From Microbacterium invictum (lineage in GTDB: Bacteria > Actinomycetota > Actinomycetes > Actinomycetales > Microbacteriaceae): a stretch of 64,000 nt of DNA. Below the pieces are notes generated by a model. It made no database searches. It was given only the letters and a program-made list of their open reading frames with translations, and had not been told where the DNA came from. Positions within the stretch are counted from its first letter, which is position 1. Every line of letters begins with the position of its first letter. Both the position numbers and the translations under genes were made by a program. The DNA is taken from positions 744,001 to 808,000 of the forward strand of contig NZ_CP139779.1 of assembly GCF_034421375.1 (NCBI RefSeq), read 5' to 3'. This document shows positions 25,254-34,270 of the stretch, piece after piece.

Positions 25254-26144
25254 TCAGTGCACCGGCATCCCGCCCGTCACCGCGATGGTCTCGCCCACGA
25301 CGTAGCTGGACTCCTGCGAGGCGAGGAAGACGAACGCCGGGGCGAGCTCGACCGGCTGGCCCGCTCGGCCCATCGGGGTCTGCGACCCGAACTCCTCGAT
25401 CTTCTCGTTCGGCACGAACGCCGGCTGGAGCGGCGTCCAGATGGGGCCGGGCGCGACGCCGTTCACCCGGATGCCGCGCTCGATGAGCTGCTGCGACAGG
25501 GCACGGGTCCAGTTCGCGATCCCGGCCTTCGACACCGCGTACTCCGCCAGGGACGGCGAGGGCTGGAACCCCTGGACGCTGGAGGTCGTGATGATCGAGG
25601 CGCCGGGCTTCAGGTGGGGTGATGCGGCCTTGGTCAGCCAGAAGAGCGGGTAGATGTTGGCCTTCACGACGTGGTCGAGCGTCGCGGTCTCGAAGTCGTC
25701 GATGCTGTCGACGGTCGGCATCGTGCCGGCGTTGATCACGAGGATGTCGAGCCCGCCGAGCCCCTCGACGGCCTTCTCGACGATCGCGATGTTCGTCTTC
25801 TCCTCTTGCAGGTCGCCCGGCAGGAGGACGGCGACCCGACCCTCCTTCTCGATGAGGGCGGCCACCTCCTCGGCCTGGGCCTGCTCCTCCGCGAGGTAGC
25901 TGAGGGCGACGTCCGCGCCCTCGCGGGCGAAGGCGATCGCGACGGCGCGGCCGATACCCGAGTCGGCGCCGGTGACGAGCGCCTTCCGGCCGGGGAGCCG
26001 CCCGAAGCCGACGTAGGTCGTCTCACCGTGGTCGGGTGCAGGGTCCATCTTGTGGATGTCGCCGGGCGCGCTCTGCTGCTGCGGCGGGAAGGGAGGGCGC
26101 GGGAACTGCGTCGTGGGGTCCTGAGGGGTGTACATGTTCGCCAT
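25254..26144 (-). CDS. SDR family oxidoreductase, YhxC/YghA type
   Basis: A 296-residue classical short-chain dehydrogenase. It has the long N-terminal extension rich in proline and glutamine (residues 1-45) typical of the stress-associated YhxC/YghA group, then the cofactor motif GADSGIG (59-65) and catalytic S188, Y201 and K205. Substrate unknown; carbonyl or aldehyde detoxification is a common guess for the group. The ATG at 26144 is preferred over a GTG at 26153 because a TAGCGT box ends seven bases before it. It is divergent from the GH15 gene and shares a GCAACCC promoter element with it and with the second SDR gene at 31929. Confidence 0.88.
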   Translation of the reverse strand: MANMYTPQDPTTQFPRPPFPPQQQSAPGDIHKMDPAPDHGETTYVGFGRLPGRKALVTGADSGIGRAVAIAFAREGADVALSYLAEEQAQAEEVAALIEKEGRVAVLLPGDLQEEKTNIAIVEKAVEGLGGLDILVINAGTMPTVDSIDDFETATLDHVVKANIYPLFWLTKAASPHLKPGASIITTSSVQGFQPSPSLAEYAVSKAGIANWTRALSQQLIERGIRVNGVAPGPIWTPLQPAFVPNEKIEEFGSQTPMGRAGQPVELAPAFVFLASQESSYVVGETIAVTGGMPVH

Positions 26145-26151
26145 GTCCGCC

Positions 26152-26191
26152 ACGCTAGGCGGGAGGACGGATGCCGGGGCCCGGGGTTGCG
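26152..26191 (-). promoter_or_regulatory. Leaderless promoter with GCAACCCC element
   Basis: On the minus strand GCAACCCC begins at 26190 and TAGCGT occupies 26157-26152, starting 33 nt further on. The ATG follows seven bases later. With the facing copy at 26237-26245 it forms a 9-bp inverted repeat (GGGTTGCGC / GCGCAACCC). Confidence 0.4.
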
Positions 26192-26238
26192 CGCGGGCCG
26201 AGACCGCGATACGTCGCTACCCTCCGCCGCCGGCTGGC

Positions 26239-26275
26239 GCAACCCTGCGGCGAATGCCTCCACCCTTCGTAGCCT
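26239..26275 (+). promoter_or_regulatory. Leaderless promoter with GCAACCC element
   Basis: GCAACCC starts at 26239 and TAGCCT at 26270, a distance of 31 nt, and the GTG start comes six bases after the box. The same 31-nt distance is seen at 31972/31941 before the second SDR gene. Confidence 0.4.
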
Positions 26276-26281
26276 GAGGGC

Positions 26282-28093
26282 GTGACCCCGGCATCCCCCT
26301 CGCCCAGCGACCTGCGCGACTACGCGCCCATCGGCGACGGCCGGACGATCGCCCTGGTGGGTCTGCGGGGGCAGATCGACTGGCTCCCGCTGCCGAACCT
26401 CGACTCTCCGCCGGTGTTCGCCCGCATCCTCGACGACGCCACGGGCGGATGCATCGAGCTCGAGCCGGTCGGCGAGTACACCGTGCGACGCCGCTACATC
26501 GCGCGGACGAACGTGCTGCAGACGACCTTCACAACCCCGACGGGCCGCGCCCGCATCACCGACGCGCTGGTGACCGGGGTGGCGGGGCGTCTGCCGTGGG
26601 CCGAACTCGCACGTCGCGTCGAGGGCGTGGACGGCGAGGTCGAGTTCCAGTGGGCGGTTCAGCCCGGGTCGCGCCTGCAGACCGCGGCGCCGTGGATCGA
26701 ACAGCACGAGGGCGCCGCGGTGCTCCGCGTCGGGGGGATCTCGCTCGCCGTGGTCGGCAGTGCGCACGGACCCGACGATCCCGACCCCGACGGGGTCCGC
26801 GGGCCGCTCCTGCGCGGGTCGTTCACCACGGCCAGCGATTCGCGGCACATCCTTGTGATCGTCGCCACTGACGGCGAACCCCTCCACCTCCCCGTTCCCG
26901 ATAACGTCGACCGCAGCATCGACCGCACGATCGACGGCTGGCGCGCGTGGTCGCGGGAATTCTCCTACGAGGGACCGTGGCAGGACGCCGTGCAGCGCAG
27001 CGCCCTGGCGCTGAAGCTCCTCGTCTACTCGCCGACCGGCGCCATCGCCGCGGCGGCGACGACCTCCCTTCCCGAGAATCCGAGGGGAGGGAAGAACTGG
27101 GACTACCGCTTCGCGTGGGTGCGCGACCTGGCCTACACCGCCCACGCCCTCGTGCGCTTCGGACTGCGGGAGGAGACGCACGCGGCGATCTCGTGGCTCT
27201 TGCGCACGATCCGAGAGAACGGCCCCGACCTGCACGTGCTGTATTCGTTGACCGGCGAGATCACCTCGGGGGTGGAGGAGTTCGACGTCGACGGCTGGAA
27301 GGGCATCGGCCCCGTGGTCTCAGGCAACCCAGCCCGCGATCAGCTCCAGCTGGGGGTCTACGGGGACCTCTTCGCGATCTGCCGCACGTACGTCGACGCC
27401 GGCAACATCCTGGATGTCGCGACCGGACGCATGCTCGCCGACATGGCCGACCGCACGTGCGACCTGTGGCGCAACCCCGACTCGGGGATGTGGGAGCTTC
27501 CGGAGATCCGGCACTACACCTCGTCGAAGATGGGGTGCTGGCAGGCGCTGAACGACGCCGCGTGGCTGGCCGAGCGCGGCTCGATCCCCGGCAACGCCGA
27601 CCGGTGGCGCGCCGAGCGCGAGCGCATCCGGCAGTGGGTGGCCGAGTTCGGCTGGTCGGGCGACGCCGGCAGCTACGTGATGTACCCGGGGTCGACCGAT
27701 CTCGACACCTCCGTGATCCTGCACGCCGAGAGCGGCTTCGACCGGGGCGAGCGGATGTCGGCGACGATCGACGCGCTCACCGCGGCGCTCGGCGCCGGTG
27801 ACGGACTGCTCTACCGGTACACCGGGATGGCGGCCGAGGAGCACACCTTCGTCGCGTCGGCGTTCTGGCGGGCGGGCGCCCTGGCGTGCGTCGGACGACA
27901 CGATGAGGCGCTCGCCGCGATGGACGCGCTGGTCGACGCGGCCAATGACGTGGGGATCTACGCCGAGATGATCTCCGCCGATGACGGCGCGTTCTGGGGC
28001 AACCTGCCCCAGGCCCTCAGCCACCTCGCGCTCGTCAGCGCCGCGCTGACCATTCGCCAGCTCGTGTCGGACGACGAGCTCGAGGGGCACTGA
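26282..28093 (+). CDS. Glycoside hydrolase family 15 protein (trehalase/glucoamylase-like)
   Basis: A 603-residue protein with an N-terminal beta-sandwich domain (about 1-210; begins LRDYAPIGDGRTIALVG) and a C-terminal (alpha/alpha)6 barrel. The barrel carries WDYRFAWVRDLAYTAHAL, the acidic stretch around VEEFDVDGWKGIGPV with a candidate acid, and GIYAEMI with a candidate base glutamate. Mycobacterial relatives are trehalases and others are glucoamylases, so an alpha-glucosidic disaccharide or oligosaccharide is the likely substrate. There is no signal peptide, so it acts inside the cell. The GTG start follows the TAGCCT box by six bases. Trehalose turnover would fit the stress-type neighbours, but this is inference. 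Confidence 0.9.
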   Translation: MTPASPSPSDLRDYAPIGDGRTIALVGLRGQIDWLPLPNLDSPPVFARILDDATGGCIELEPVGEYTVRRRYIARTNVLQTTFTTPTGRARITDALVTGVAGRLPWAELARRVEGVDGEVEFQWAVQPGSRLQTAAPWIEQHEGAAVLRVGGISLAVVGSAHGPDDPDPDGVRGPLLRGSFTTASDSRHILVIVATDGEPLHLPVPDNVDRSIDRTIDGWRAWSREFSYEGPWQDAVQRSALALKLLVYSPTGAIAAAATTSLPENPRGGKNWDYRFAWVRDLAYTAHALVRFGLREETHAAISWLLRTIRENGPDLHVLYSLTGEITSGVEEFDVDGWKGIGPVVSGNPARDQLQLGVYGDLFAICRTYVDAGNILDVATGRMLADMADRTCDLWRNPDSGMWELPEIRHYTSSKMGCWQALNDAAWLAERGSIPGNADRWRAERERIRQWVAEFGWSGDAGSYVMYPGSTDLDTSVILHAESGFDRGERMSATIDALTAALGAGDGLLYRYTGMAAEEHTFVASAFWRAGALACVGRHDEALAAMDALVDAANDVGIYAEMISADDGAFWGNLPQALSHLALVSAALTIRQLVSDDELEGH

Positions 28094-28109
28094 CCGCCCG
28101 TTCGCGCGC

Positions 28110-29663
28110 TCAGGCGGCGCGGGAGCGCAGCATCCGGTCGGCCGTCCGCAGCGACAGAGCCATCTGCGCCAGGCACGGATTGGCCGCCAGGGCGCTGGGG
28201 TAGGTGGAGTTGTCGCACACCCAGAGATTCGGGATGTCGTGGCTGCGGCCCTCGGCATCGACGACGCCGTCCGCGGGATCGTCGCTCATCCGGCAGGTGC
28301 CGAGCGTGTGCGCCGAGCGCGCGAGCACCCGGATGTCGCGGGCCCCGATCGCCTCGAGGATTCCGGTGAGCGTCCGCGTCGCGTGATCGTCGATGGCCTT
28401 CTCGTTGGTGCCCGGGGTGAAGGTGATCTCGGCGCGGGGCACGCCGAACTCGTCTTTCTCGTCCGAGAGCACCAGTCGGTTCCGGTCGGCGGGCAGGCAC
28501 TCGGCGTTGATGCCGATCCCGACGGAGTATCGCCAGGCGTCGAGGGCGTCCATGAGCTCCCGGCCCCACAGGTCGCCGCCGCGCACGAGCATCGTGGCCT
28601 GGGTGACCGGCATCACCCCGAGGCTCTGGATGAGGTAGCCGCCGGCGAAGTCGGCGTCGGCGGGGCGCACGAAGTCCTCGCTGATGAGCGCGGACGGGTA
28701 GCCGCGGTAGCCGCGGACCTGCGCGTCGACGCGACCCCATGCCTGCAGGGCGCCGTGCGCCACGAAGTTGCGCCCCACCATGCCGCTGGAGTTGGCAAGC
28801 CCCGTGTGCAGGAGCAGGCGCGGGGTCTCGATCCCGCCTGCGGCGAGGACGAGGGCGGCGCAGCGCTGACGCACCTCGCGCCCGTCCCGGGTGTAGACGA
28901 CGGCACTGACCCGCCCGGCCTCGTCGAGCTCGATGCCGTGCACGAGGCTGTCCGGACGGATCTCGGCCCCGGCGGCGACCGCCGCCGGGAGGTAGGTGTT
29001 CGCCGTCGTCGCCTTGGCGTCGCTGCGATCCCCCTGGTGAATGCTGCCGAGGTTGAGGTTCCTCGACCGACGGCCGTAGTGCGGCTGATCGTGGTCGCGG
29101 GTGAGGATCGCCGCGGGAGCGGTGGCTGTGCGGATCCCCGTCTTCTCTGCGCCGACAGCGACGAGATCGGCCGGGGCGTTCCGCTCGACGGCGGGCCAGT
29201 GGTAGGTCCGCCCCCGGTCCCACGGGTACGGCGTCGGACCCGAGACGCCGACGGTGCGCTCGACCTCCTCGATGTAGGCGGTGAGCTCATCCGGGTCGAT
29301 CGGCCAGTCCGCACCCACGCCGAACTCGCTGCGAAGGGTGAGGTCGCGCGCATCGGGCCGCGGAGTGAACGCCCCCCAGTGCAGGGTGCCACCCCCGACA
29401 CCGCGGCCGCTGTTGTTCGGCCCGAACGCGGTGGGGGCCTCGCCGCCGCTGATCCGCTCCGCCATCCAGTTGACTCGCCGCCCCTCGACCTCGTCGGGGA
29501 TCAGCTGCTCGGGGTCGAGGTTCGGACCCGCCTCGAGGGCGACGACGCGCAGGCCGTTGCCCGCCAGGCGGGCGAGGAGAGGGCCGCCCCCGGCGCCGGT
29601 GCCCACGACGACGACGTCGACGATCTCGTCGGTGGGGTAGGTGCGCATGTCGGTGAGGTTCAT
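28110..29663 (-). CDS. GMC family oxidoreductase (gluconate 2-dehydrogenase large subunit-like)
   Basis: A 517-residue FAD enzyme. The Rossmann motif VVVGTGAGGGPLLARLAG (about residues 17-34), the family segment GRGVGGGTLHWGAF (near 87) and the C-terminal SAHTLGTCRM and NPCLAQMAL stretches place it with gluconate 2-dehydrogenase/GMC alcohol dehydrogenases. These oxidise sugar acids, sugars or alcohols and pass electrons to a partner. The gene before it, overlapping by ATGA, encodes a subunit-3-like domain, supporting a two-subunit complex. No twin-arginine signal is visible on either protein. The start is the ATG at the overlap, since the open frame upstream runs inside the neighbour. Substrate unknown. 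Confidence 0.88.
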   Translation of the reverse strand: MNLTDMRTYPTDEIVDVVVVGTGAGGGPLLARLAGNGLRVVALEAGPNLDPEQLIPDEVEGRRVNWMAERISGGEAPTAFGPNNSGRGVGGGTLHWGAFTPRPDARDLTLRSEFGVGADWPIDPDELTAYIEEVERTVGVSGPTPYPWDRGRTYHWPAVERNAPADLVAVGAEKTGIRTATAPAAILTRDHDQPHYGRRSRNLNLGSIHQGDRSDAKATTANTYLPAAVAAGAEIRPDSLVHGIELDEAGRVSAVVYTRDGREVRQRCAALVLAAGGIETPRLLLHTGLANSSGMVGRNFVAHGALQAWGRVDAQVRGYRGYPSALISEDFVRPADADFAGGYLIQSLGVMPVTQATMLVRGGDLWGRELMDALDAWRYSVGIGINAECLPADRNRLVLSDEKDEFGVPRAEITFTPGTNEKAIDDHATRTLTGILEAIGARDIRVLARSAHTLGTCRMSDDPADGVVDAEGRSHDIPNLWVCDNSTYPSALAANPCLAQMALSLRTADRMLRSRAA

Positions 29664-31033
29664 TCGTCTTCTTCCGCTGCAACGGTGCCGAGGGTGTCGG
29701 GCTCCCAGGCGGCGCGGCGGTCGGCGCGGAGCTCGGAGAAGCCGGGGTCTGGGGAGTCGATCGCGGTGATGAAGCCGTCGAATCCGAGCCGAGCGGAGGT
29801 CGCGGGATGCGACACCCACGCCTGTGCGAGGTCGGCGCGGACGTCCTCGAACCACCGCTGCGTCGTCTTGTCGTCCCACGGCGAGCCCGCGAAGCCCTCT
29901 CCGGCGATGATGTCGGCGATGAGGTGGTCCCGGCTCGTGGTGTCGCCGGGCCAGGCGCCGGCGAGCGCATCGAGTCCGAGCCGATAGGCCTCGGCGTCGT
30001 GGGGGAGGCCCGGTGGCCGCCAGCCGTCGCCCCGGCCGGCGGCGAGTTCGCGGTCGACGACCCGCGCGAGGTCGAACCGATCATCGGGGCTGCGCGGCAT
30101 GAGGCGTTCCGCGACCGCCCCGAGGAGGACGAGCTGCGCGCGGGAGAGCGCCTTCGGTTCGGCATCCGGGTCGTCGGCGAGATGGCGGCGGGCGAGGATG
30201 CCGCGGGTCTCGGCATCGGTCCGGTCGGAGGCGATGACACAGCCCCAGCTCTCGGGAACGCGGGTCGATCCCGTCGAGATGGCGGCCCACAGTCCTTCGA
30301 TCGCCGCGGCGACCTCGGCGGGGCGCTCGAACAGGAGCAGATGGCCGGCGCCGGGCAATGACATGATCGTCGCGTTCGGCAGGGTGCGGGCGACGAGGCC
30401 GGGCTGAGCGTCGGCGCCGAGGTCGGCATCCTCCTCGCCCGCGACGACGACCGCGGGGACGGCGGCGATGTCGAGGCCGCCGCTGACGTCTTCGCGGCTG
30501 CCCGTCTGGAGCCAGCGACGCCAGGCCTGCGGCGACATCGTCTGCACCTGGGCGATCGCCGCCCCCTCTTCGGCCGGATCCAGCGATGCCCCGACGTTGT
30601 CGGCGACGAATCGGCGCGCGTGAGCCTCGGAGATCGGCCCGTCGGCCGCCCACGACAGCATCTCCTCGCGCTTGTCGTCGGACATCGGCTCCGGTGTGGC
30701 AGGAGAGGGCGCGAGCAGCACCAGGCCCGCCAGGCCGAACAGGGGCGCATCGCCACGGAGGACGCGGTCGGCGACGACGGCGGCGACCTTGCCTCCCATG
30801 CTGTGGCCGCACAGGAGCCACGGCCCGCCGGTCGCGGTCTGCGCGATCGCCGCGATCACGGCGTCGGCGAGGGCGGAGACGCCGTCGCCGTCGGCATCCG
30901 GAGCCCCGCCGTGGCCGGGAAGGTCGACACCGACGGCCGCGAGGGCGGGAGACAGATGTGCGGCGAGGGGTGCGACGGCCTCGGCCGAGAGCCCGAGCCC
31001 GGGCAGCACGTAGACCGTGCCCTCGGCTTTCAC
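29660..31033 (-). CDS. Fusion of alpha/beta hydrolase with gluconate 2-dehydrogenase subunit 3-like domain
   Basis: A 457-residue protein in two parts. Residues 1-250 are an alpha/beta hydrolase with the nucleophile elbow GHSMGG (near residue 75) and the terminal histidine in GAGHLL. Residues about 270-450 resemble the small subunit 3 of gluconate 2-dehydrogenase: a run ending RAQLVLLGAVAERLMP, then KTTQRWFEDVRADL. The downstream overlapping gene encodes the matching GMC flavoprotein. Subunit 3 is usually a separate, Tat-exported protein; here no signal is seen and it is attached to a hydrolase. The pair could release and oxidise an ester- or lactone-linked sugar acid in the cytoplasm, which is speculation. 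The GTG start overlaps the preceding SDR stop. Confidence 0.8.
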   Translation of the reverse strand: MKAEGTVYVLPGLGLSAEAVAPLAAHLSPALAAVGVDLPGHGGAPDADGDGVSALADAVIAAIAQTATGGPWLLCGHSMGGKVAAVVADRVLRGDAPLFGLAGLVLLAPSPATPEPMSDDKREEMLSWAADGPISEAHARRFVADNVGASLDPAEEGAAIAQVQTMSPQAWRRWLQTGSREDVSGGLDIAAVPAVVVAGEEDADLGADAQPGLVARTLPNATIMSLPGAGHLLLFERPAEVAAAIEGLWAAISTGSTRVPESWGCVIASDRTDAETRGILARRHLADDPDAEPKALSRAQLVLLGAVAERLMPRSPDDRFDLARVVDRELAAGRGDGWRPPGLPHDAEAYRLGLDALAGAWPGDTTSRDHLIADIIAGEGFAGSPWDDKTTQRWFEDVRADLAQAWVSHPATSARLGFDGFITAIDSPDPGFSELRADRRAAWEPDTLGTVAAEEDE

Positions 31034-31929
31034 GGGGTGATCATCCCGCCGTTGACGTTGAGCGTGGCACCGGAGACGTAGCTCGACTCCGATGAGGCGA
31101 GGAAGACGTACGCCGGGGCGAGCTCGGCCGGCTGGCCGGAGCGCTGGTAGGTGTTCTCGTCGTCGAAGGCCTTCATCTGCTCGTCCGACACGCCGTCCGA
31201 GACCTGCAGGGCCGTCCAGACCGGACCGGGCGCGACGACGTTCACGCGGATGCCGCGCTCGGCGAGCTGGACGGCGAGGCCCTTGGACAGGTTGTTGATC
31301 GCCGCCTTCGTCGAGGCGTAGTCGAGCCGGTCGGGTGCGGGCTTGTACGCCTCGAGGGAGGCGGTGTTGATGATGCTCGAGCCCGCGGGAAGGTGGGCGA
31401 GGGCGGCCTTGGTCAGCCAGAAGGGTGCGAAGACGTTGGTGCGGAAGGTGAGCTCGAACTGCTCGTCGCTGAGGTCTTCCACCCGGTCCACAGCGATCTG
31501 GCGTCCGGCGTTGTTGACGAGGATGTCGAGGCCGCCGAGCGCCTCGACCGCCTCGTCGATGACGGCGCGGCAGCGGGCGGCGTCGGAGATGTCGGCGACG
31601 ATCGCGTGGCCTCGCGTCCCGGCATCCGCGATCTGGTCCAGGATGTGCGCGGCATCCTCGGCCTCGCCCGGGAGGTGCACGATCGCGACGTCCGCGCCCT
31701 CACGCGCGAAAGCGATGGCCACGGCGCCGCCGATGCCCGAGTCGCCGCCGGTGATGAGCGCCTTCCGGCCGGCGAGGCGCCCGGTGCCGCGGTAGGTCTT
31801 CTCCCCGAGGTCGGGGACCGGCTGCATCCGTGCCTGCACACCCGGTTCGGGCTGGTGCTGCAGGGGCGGCTCGACGCGGGCGTAGCGCGTCACCGGGTTG
31901 TCGAACGTGTACTGGTCCCGAGTGCTCAT
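31030..31929 (-). CDS. SDR family oxidoreductase, YhxC/YghA type
   Basis: A 299-residue short-chain dehydrogenase related to the one at 25254-26144, with the same kind of 55-residue N-terminal extension. Cofactor motif GGDSGIG at 61-67 and catalytic Y204 and K208. Unlike its relative it heads an operon: its stop overlaps the hydrolase/subunit-3 fusion, which overlaps the GMC oxidoreductase. The three may therefore work on one substrate. The start at ATG 31929 is fixed by a TATCGT box ending six bases upstream, consistent with a leaderless mRNA. Confidence 0.89.
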   Translation of the reverse strand: MSTRDQYTFDNPVTRYARVEPPLQHQPEPGVQARMQPVPDLGEKTYRGTGRLAGRKALITGGDSGIGGAVAIAFAREGADVAIVHLPGEAEDAAHILDQIADAGTRGHAIVADISDAARCRAVIDEAVEALGGLDILVNNAGRQIAVDRVEDLSDEQFELTFRTNVFAPFWLTKAALAHLPAGSSIINTASLEAYKPAPDRLDYASTKAAINNLSKGLAVQLAERGIRVNVVAPGPVWTALQVSDGVSDEQMKAFDDENTYQRSGQPAELAPAYVFLASSESSYVSGATLNVNGGMITP

Positions 31930-31935
31930 GCGGTC

Positions 31936-31973
31936 ACGATAGGTGGCGGATCTGCCGGAAAGTCGGGGTTGCG
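31936..31973 (-). promoter_or_regulatory. Leaderless promoter with GCAACCCC element
   Basis: On the minus strand GCAACCCC starts at 31972 and TATCGT occupies 31941-31936, a distance of 31 nt, with the ATG six bases on. The arrangement matches those upstream of 26144 and 26282. Confidence 0.4.
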
Positions 31974-31990
31974 TGAACGCCGCTTTTGGG

Positions 31991-33292
31991 TCATTGGAAG
32001 GAGGCCGGGCCGCCCCAGCCGCCGACCCACGCCTCGATCCGCGGTTCGTCGCCCACCGCCGACACGCCGGAGGCGACGACGGATGCCACGCGGAACCCGG
32101 CCTCGGTGCCCCAGCGTTGCGCGCGCCGTGTCGCGCGGCGGGAGCGCAGCACCCCGAGGGGGGAGCCCGCCGGGTCGGTGAGGTGCACGGTGCCGACCTC
32201 GCCCGTAGCGAGCCGATCGACGAGGTCGATGATCCAGGCGGGGTCGGTGATGACGAGGGCGCGCTCGAGGTGCAGTACAACCCGCGCATCGGGCACGTCG
32301 CCCGAGATCACGCGGGGGTCTGCAAGCGGGGGATCGACGTCGTCCCCGAGCACCACGCGCGCCTGAGGGAACGCGGCCAGCACCGAGTCGACGGTGAGGA
32401 AGAGGGCCGCCGCCGACGGGGAGGCGGACAGGTGGACCGCGATGTCGGGTGCGGTCGGCAGCAGGCCGCGGGGGGCTGACCCGCGCACCGGGATGTCGCG
32501 TGCGAGTCGCAGGGACTGCGCGTTGGCGCGCGCGGTGCCCGACCCGTCGCGGGCCGACCATTCCGGACCGTCGTGCCAGGCGACCGCGTCGGGCACATGG
32601 GCGAAGACCGCCCCGGCCTGCCAGGCGCGATGGGCGAACTCCCAGTCCTCGCCGCCGTAGGCGGTGAACGACTCGTCGAAGCCGCCGACCTCGTCGAAGA
32701 GCCGCCGCGAGCACGCCAGGACGGCTCCGATGACGAAGCGGTACGACCGATCGTCCGCGTCGCGGAGGTTGCCGCTGTGCGCGTAGGCATCTCGCAGCCA
32801 CGCGGGGTCGGTGAGCTCCCGGCCCGCGGTCGCCGCCGGCAGGGGCGCATCGGGCGGGAGTCCGGCGAAGTCGGCGTGGCGGCGCCGGCCGACGGTCACC
32901 GCCTCGGCGAGGAGGGCCGGCAACCGGGTGAGCGCCCGCAGGTACCCCGGCTCGGGCGCGGTGTCGGCGTCGAGGAAGCACAGCACATCGCCCGTGCTCG
33001 CGCGCACCCCGAGGTTGCGGACGGCGGAGAGCCGGAACCCGCGATCATCCTGCCTCACCAGACCCACCCCCGGCGGGGTCCGGACCTCGCCGGGGCTGCC
33101 GTCGTCGGCGACGATGACCTCGACGAGCTCGGTCGGGTAGTCCTGTGCCGCGAGGGCGTGGAGGGTGCGGGCGAGTTCAGCGGGCTGGTCGAAGTGGGCG
33201 ACGATCACCGAGACCCGGGGGAGCGGGTCGGGAACGACGCCGTCCAGGGTGTCCCAGGTGTTTCCGACGACCCACGGCTCGCGAGCGGTCAT
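31991..33292 (-). CDS. Glycosyltransferase family 2 protein
   Basis: A 433-residue GT-A glycosyltransferase. The catalytic core is in residues 25-260, with VSVIVAHFDQPAELARTL at the start of the fold, the nucleotide-binding FLDADTAP and the GGFDESFTAYGGEDWEF stretch typical of polypeptide-GalNAc/galactosyltransferase-like GT2 enzymes. The C-terminal 170 residues form an additional domain of unknown role. It is the last gene of a leftward glycan operon and overlaps the preceding GT4 gene by ATGA, which also fixes its start. Donor and acceptor are unknown. Confidence 0.85.
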   Translation of the reverse strand: MTAREPWVVGNTWDTLDGVVPDPLPRVSVIVAHFDQPAELARTLHALAAQDYPTELVEVIVADDGSPGEVRTPPGVGLVRQDDRGFRLSAVRNLGVRASTGDVLCFLDADTAPEPGYLRALTRLPALLAEAVTVGRRRHADFAGLPPDAPLPAATAGRELTDPAWLRDAYAHSGNLRDADDRSYRFVIGAVLACSRRLFDEVGGFDESFTAYGGEDWEFAHRAWQAGAVFAHVPDAVAWHDGPEWSARDGSGTARANAQSLRLARDIPVRGSAPRGLLPTAPDIAVHLSASPSAAALFLTVDSVLAAFPQARVVLGDDVDPPLADPRVISGDVPDARVVLHLERALVITDPAWIIDLVDRLATGEVGTVHLTDPAGSPLGVLRSRRATRRAQRWGTEAGFRVASVVASGVSAVGDEPRIEAWVGGWGGPASFQ

Positions 33293-34260
33293 CCGATCTC
33301 CTCCCACCACGACAGGTACGCCTCGGCCACGTCGCGGATCGAGAACGGCACACGGTCCAGGCCGTGCCAGGTCGAGGCCGGCGTCGCGGCTGCGCGGCGG
33401 ATCGCAGCCGCGAGATCGGCGGGCTCGACCGGGCTCAGCGTGCCGGGGCGAAGCCGCGCCATCTCGTCGACGTAGCGGTTGCGTTCGGTGACGGGGCGAC
33501 GGCCCCACCCGATCCACGTCGCGAGCGATCCCGACGCCGACACGTGCCGGTGCGCCACCACCGGCACCGCGACGCTTCGCCCGCGCGCCGCGAGATCGGC
33601 ATCGTCGAGCCATCCCGTCACCTCGACGTCGAGGCCGAGCGCCTCGGCGCGACCGACGAAGGCCTCGAGGTCGGCGGCATGGCCGTCGGACGCCCGGCCG
33701 AGCACGGTCATCCGCGCGAGCCCGGCTGCGGCCGCCGCCCGGGCGACCTCGTCGTGTCCCTTCCCGGGGTAGAAGAAGCCGAGCACCCCGACCGCGCCGT
33801 CGGACGCGTGCGGCGTGACGTCCGGATCGATGTCGACGGGGAGCGGGATGCTGCGCACCGACCGCGGGGCGATGTCGGCCTCCCGCAGCAGGGCGAGCTC
33901 GTGGTCGCTGTTGACCGCGACCGCGCGCGCCGTGGCGGCGACGGCGGCATACGCGGCCCGGCGCCGGGGGAGGTTCCGCGGGCCGTCCGAAGGTTGGGGC
34001 ACGTCGTGCAGGGTGACCGTGACGGGGCGCCGCGCGGCGAGCGCGACGAAGCGCTCGGCGGCCGCCTCGGGCGAGTCGGCCCAAAGCCGGTCGGTGAACT
34101 GCACGTGCACGGGGCTTGCCGCGAGAAGGTCGGGCTCATCGGCCGCGTCGACGGTGAGGACGCCGGTGCGCCGCGCGGCGACGGCCTCTGCGACCTGGCG
34201 CCCGTACGCGGCCACCCCGTGGTCGCCCGGGTGCACGACGAGGACCGGCGCGCCGCTCAC
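33289..34260 (-). CDS. Glycosyltransferase, GT4-like
   Basis: A 323-residue GT-B-like protein. The N-terminal half starts VLVVHPGDHGVAAYGRQVAE, a GT4-type glycine-rich opening. Further on are a TLHDVPQPS segment, VNSDHELALL and the GFFYPGKGHDEV region at the domain junction. The usual E-x7-E motif is not clear, so acceptor chemistry is uncertain. The GTG at 34260 is taken as start because a G-rich ribosome site precedes it; a GTG two codons earlier is also possible. The leader is unusual (tandem G-rich repeat at 34271-34302). It is coupled to the GT2 gene downstream. Confidence 0.75.
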   Translation of the reverse strand: MSGAPVLVVHPGDHGVAAYGRQVAEAVAARRTGVLTVDAADEPDLLAASPVHVQFTDRLWADSPEAAAERFVALAARRPVTVTLHDVPQPSDGPRNLPRRRAAYAAVAATARAVAVNSDHELALLREADIAPRSVRSIPLPVDIDPDVTPHASDGAVGVLGFFYPGKGHDEVARAAAAAGLARMTVLGRASDGHAADLEAFVGRAEALGLDVEVTGWLDDADLAARGRSVAVPVVAHRHVSASGSLATWIGWGRRPVTERNRYVDEMARLRPGTLSPVEPADLAAAIRRAAATPASTWHGLDRVPFSIRDVAEAYLSWWEEIG

Positions 34261-34270
34261 GCGCACCCCC

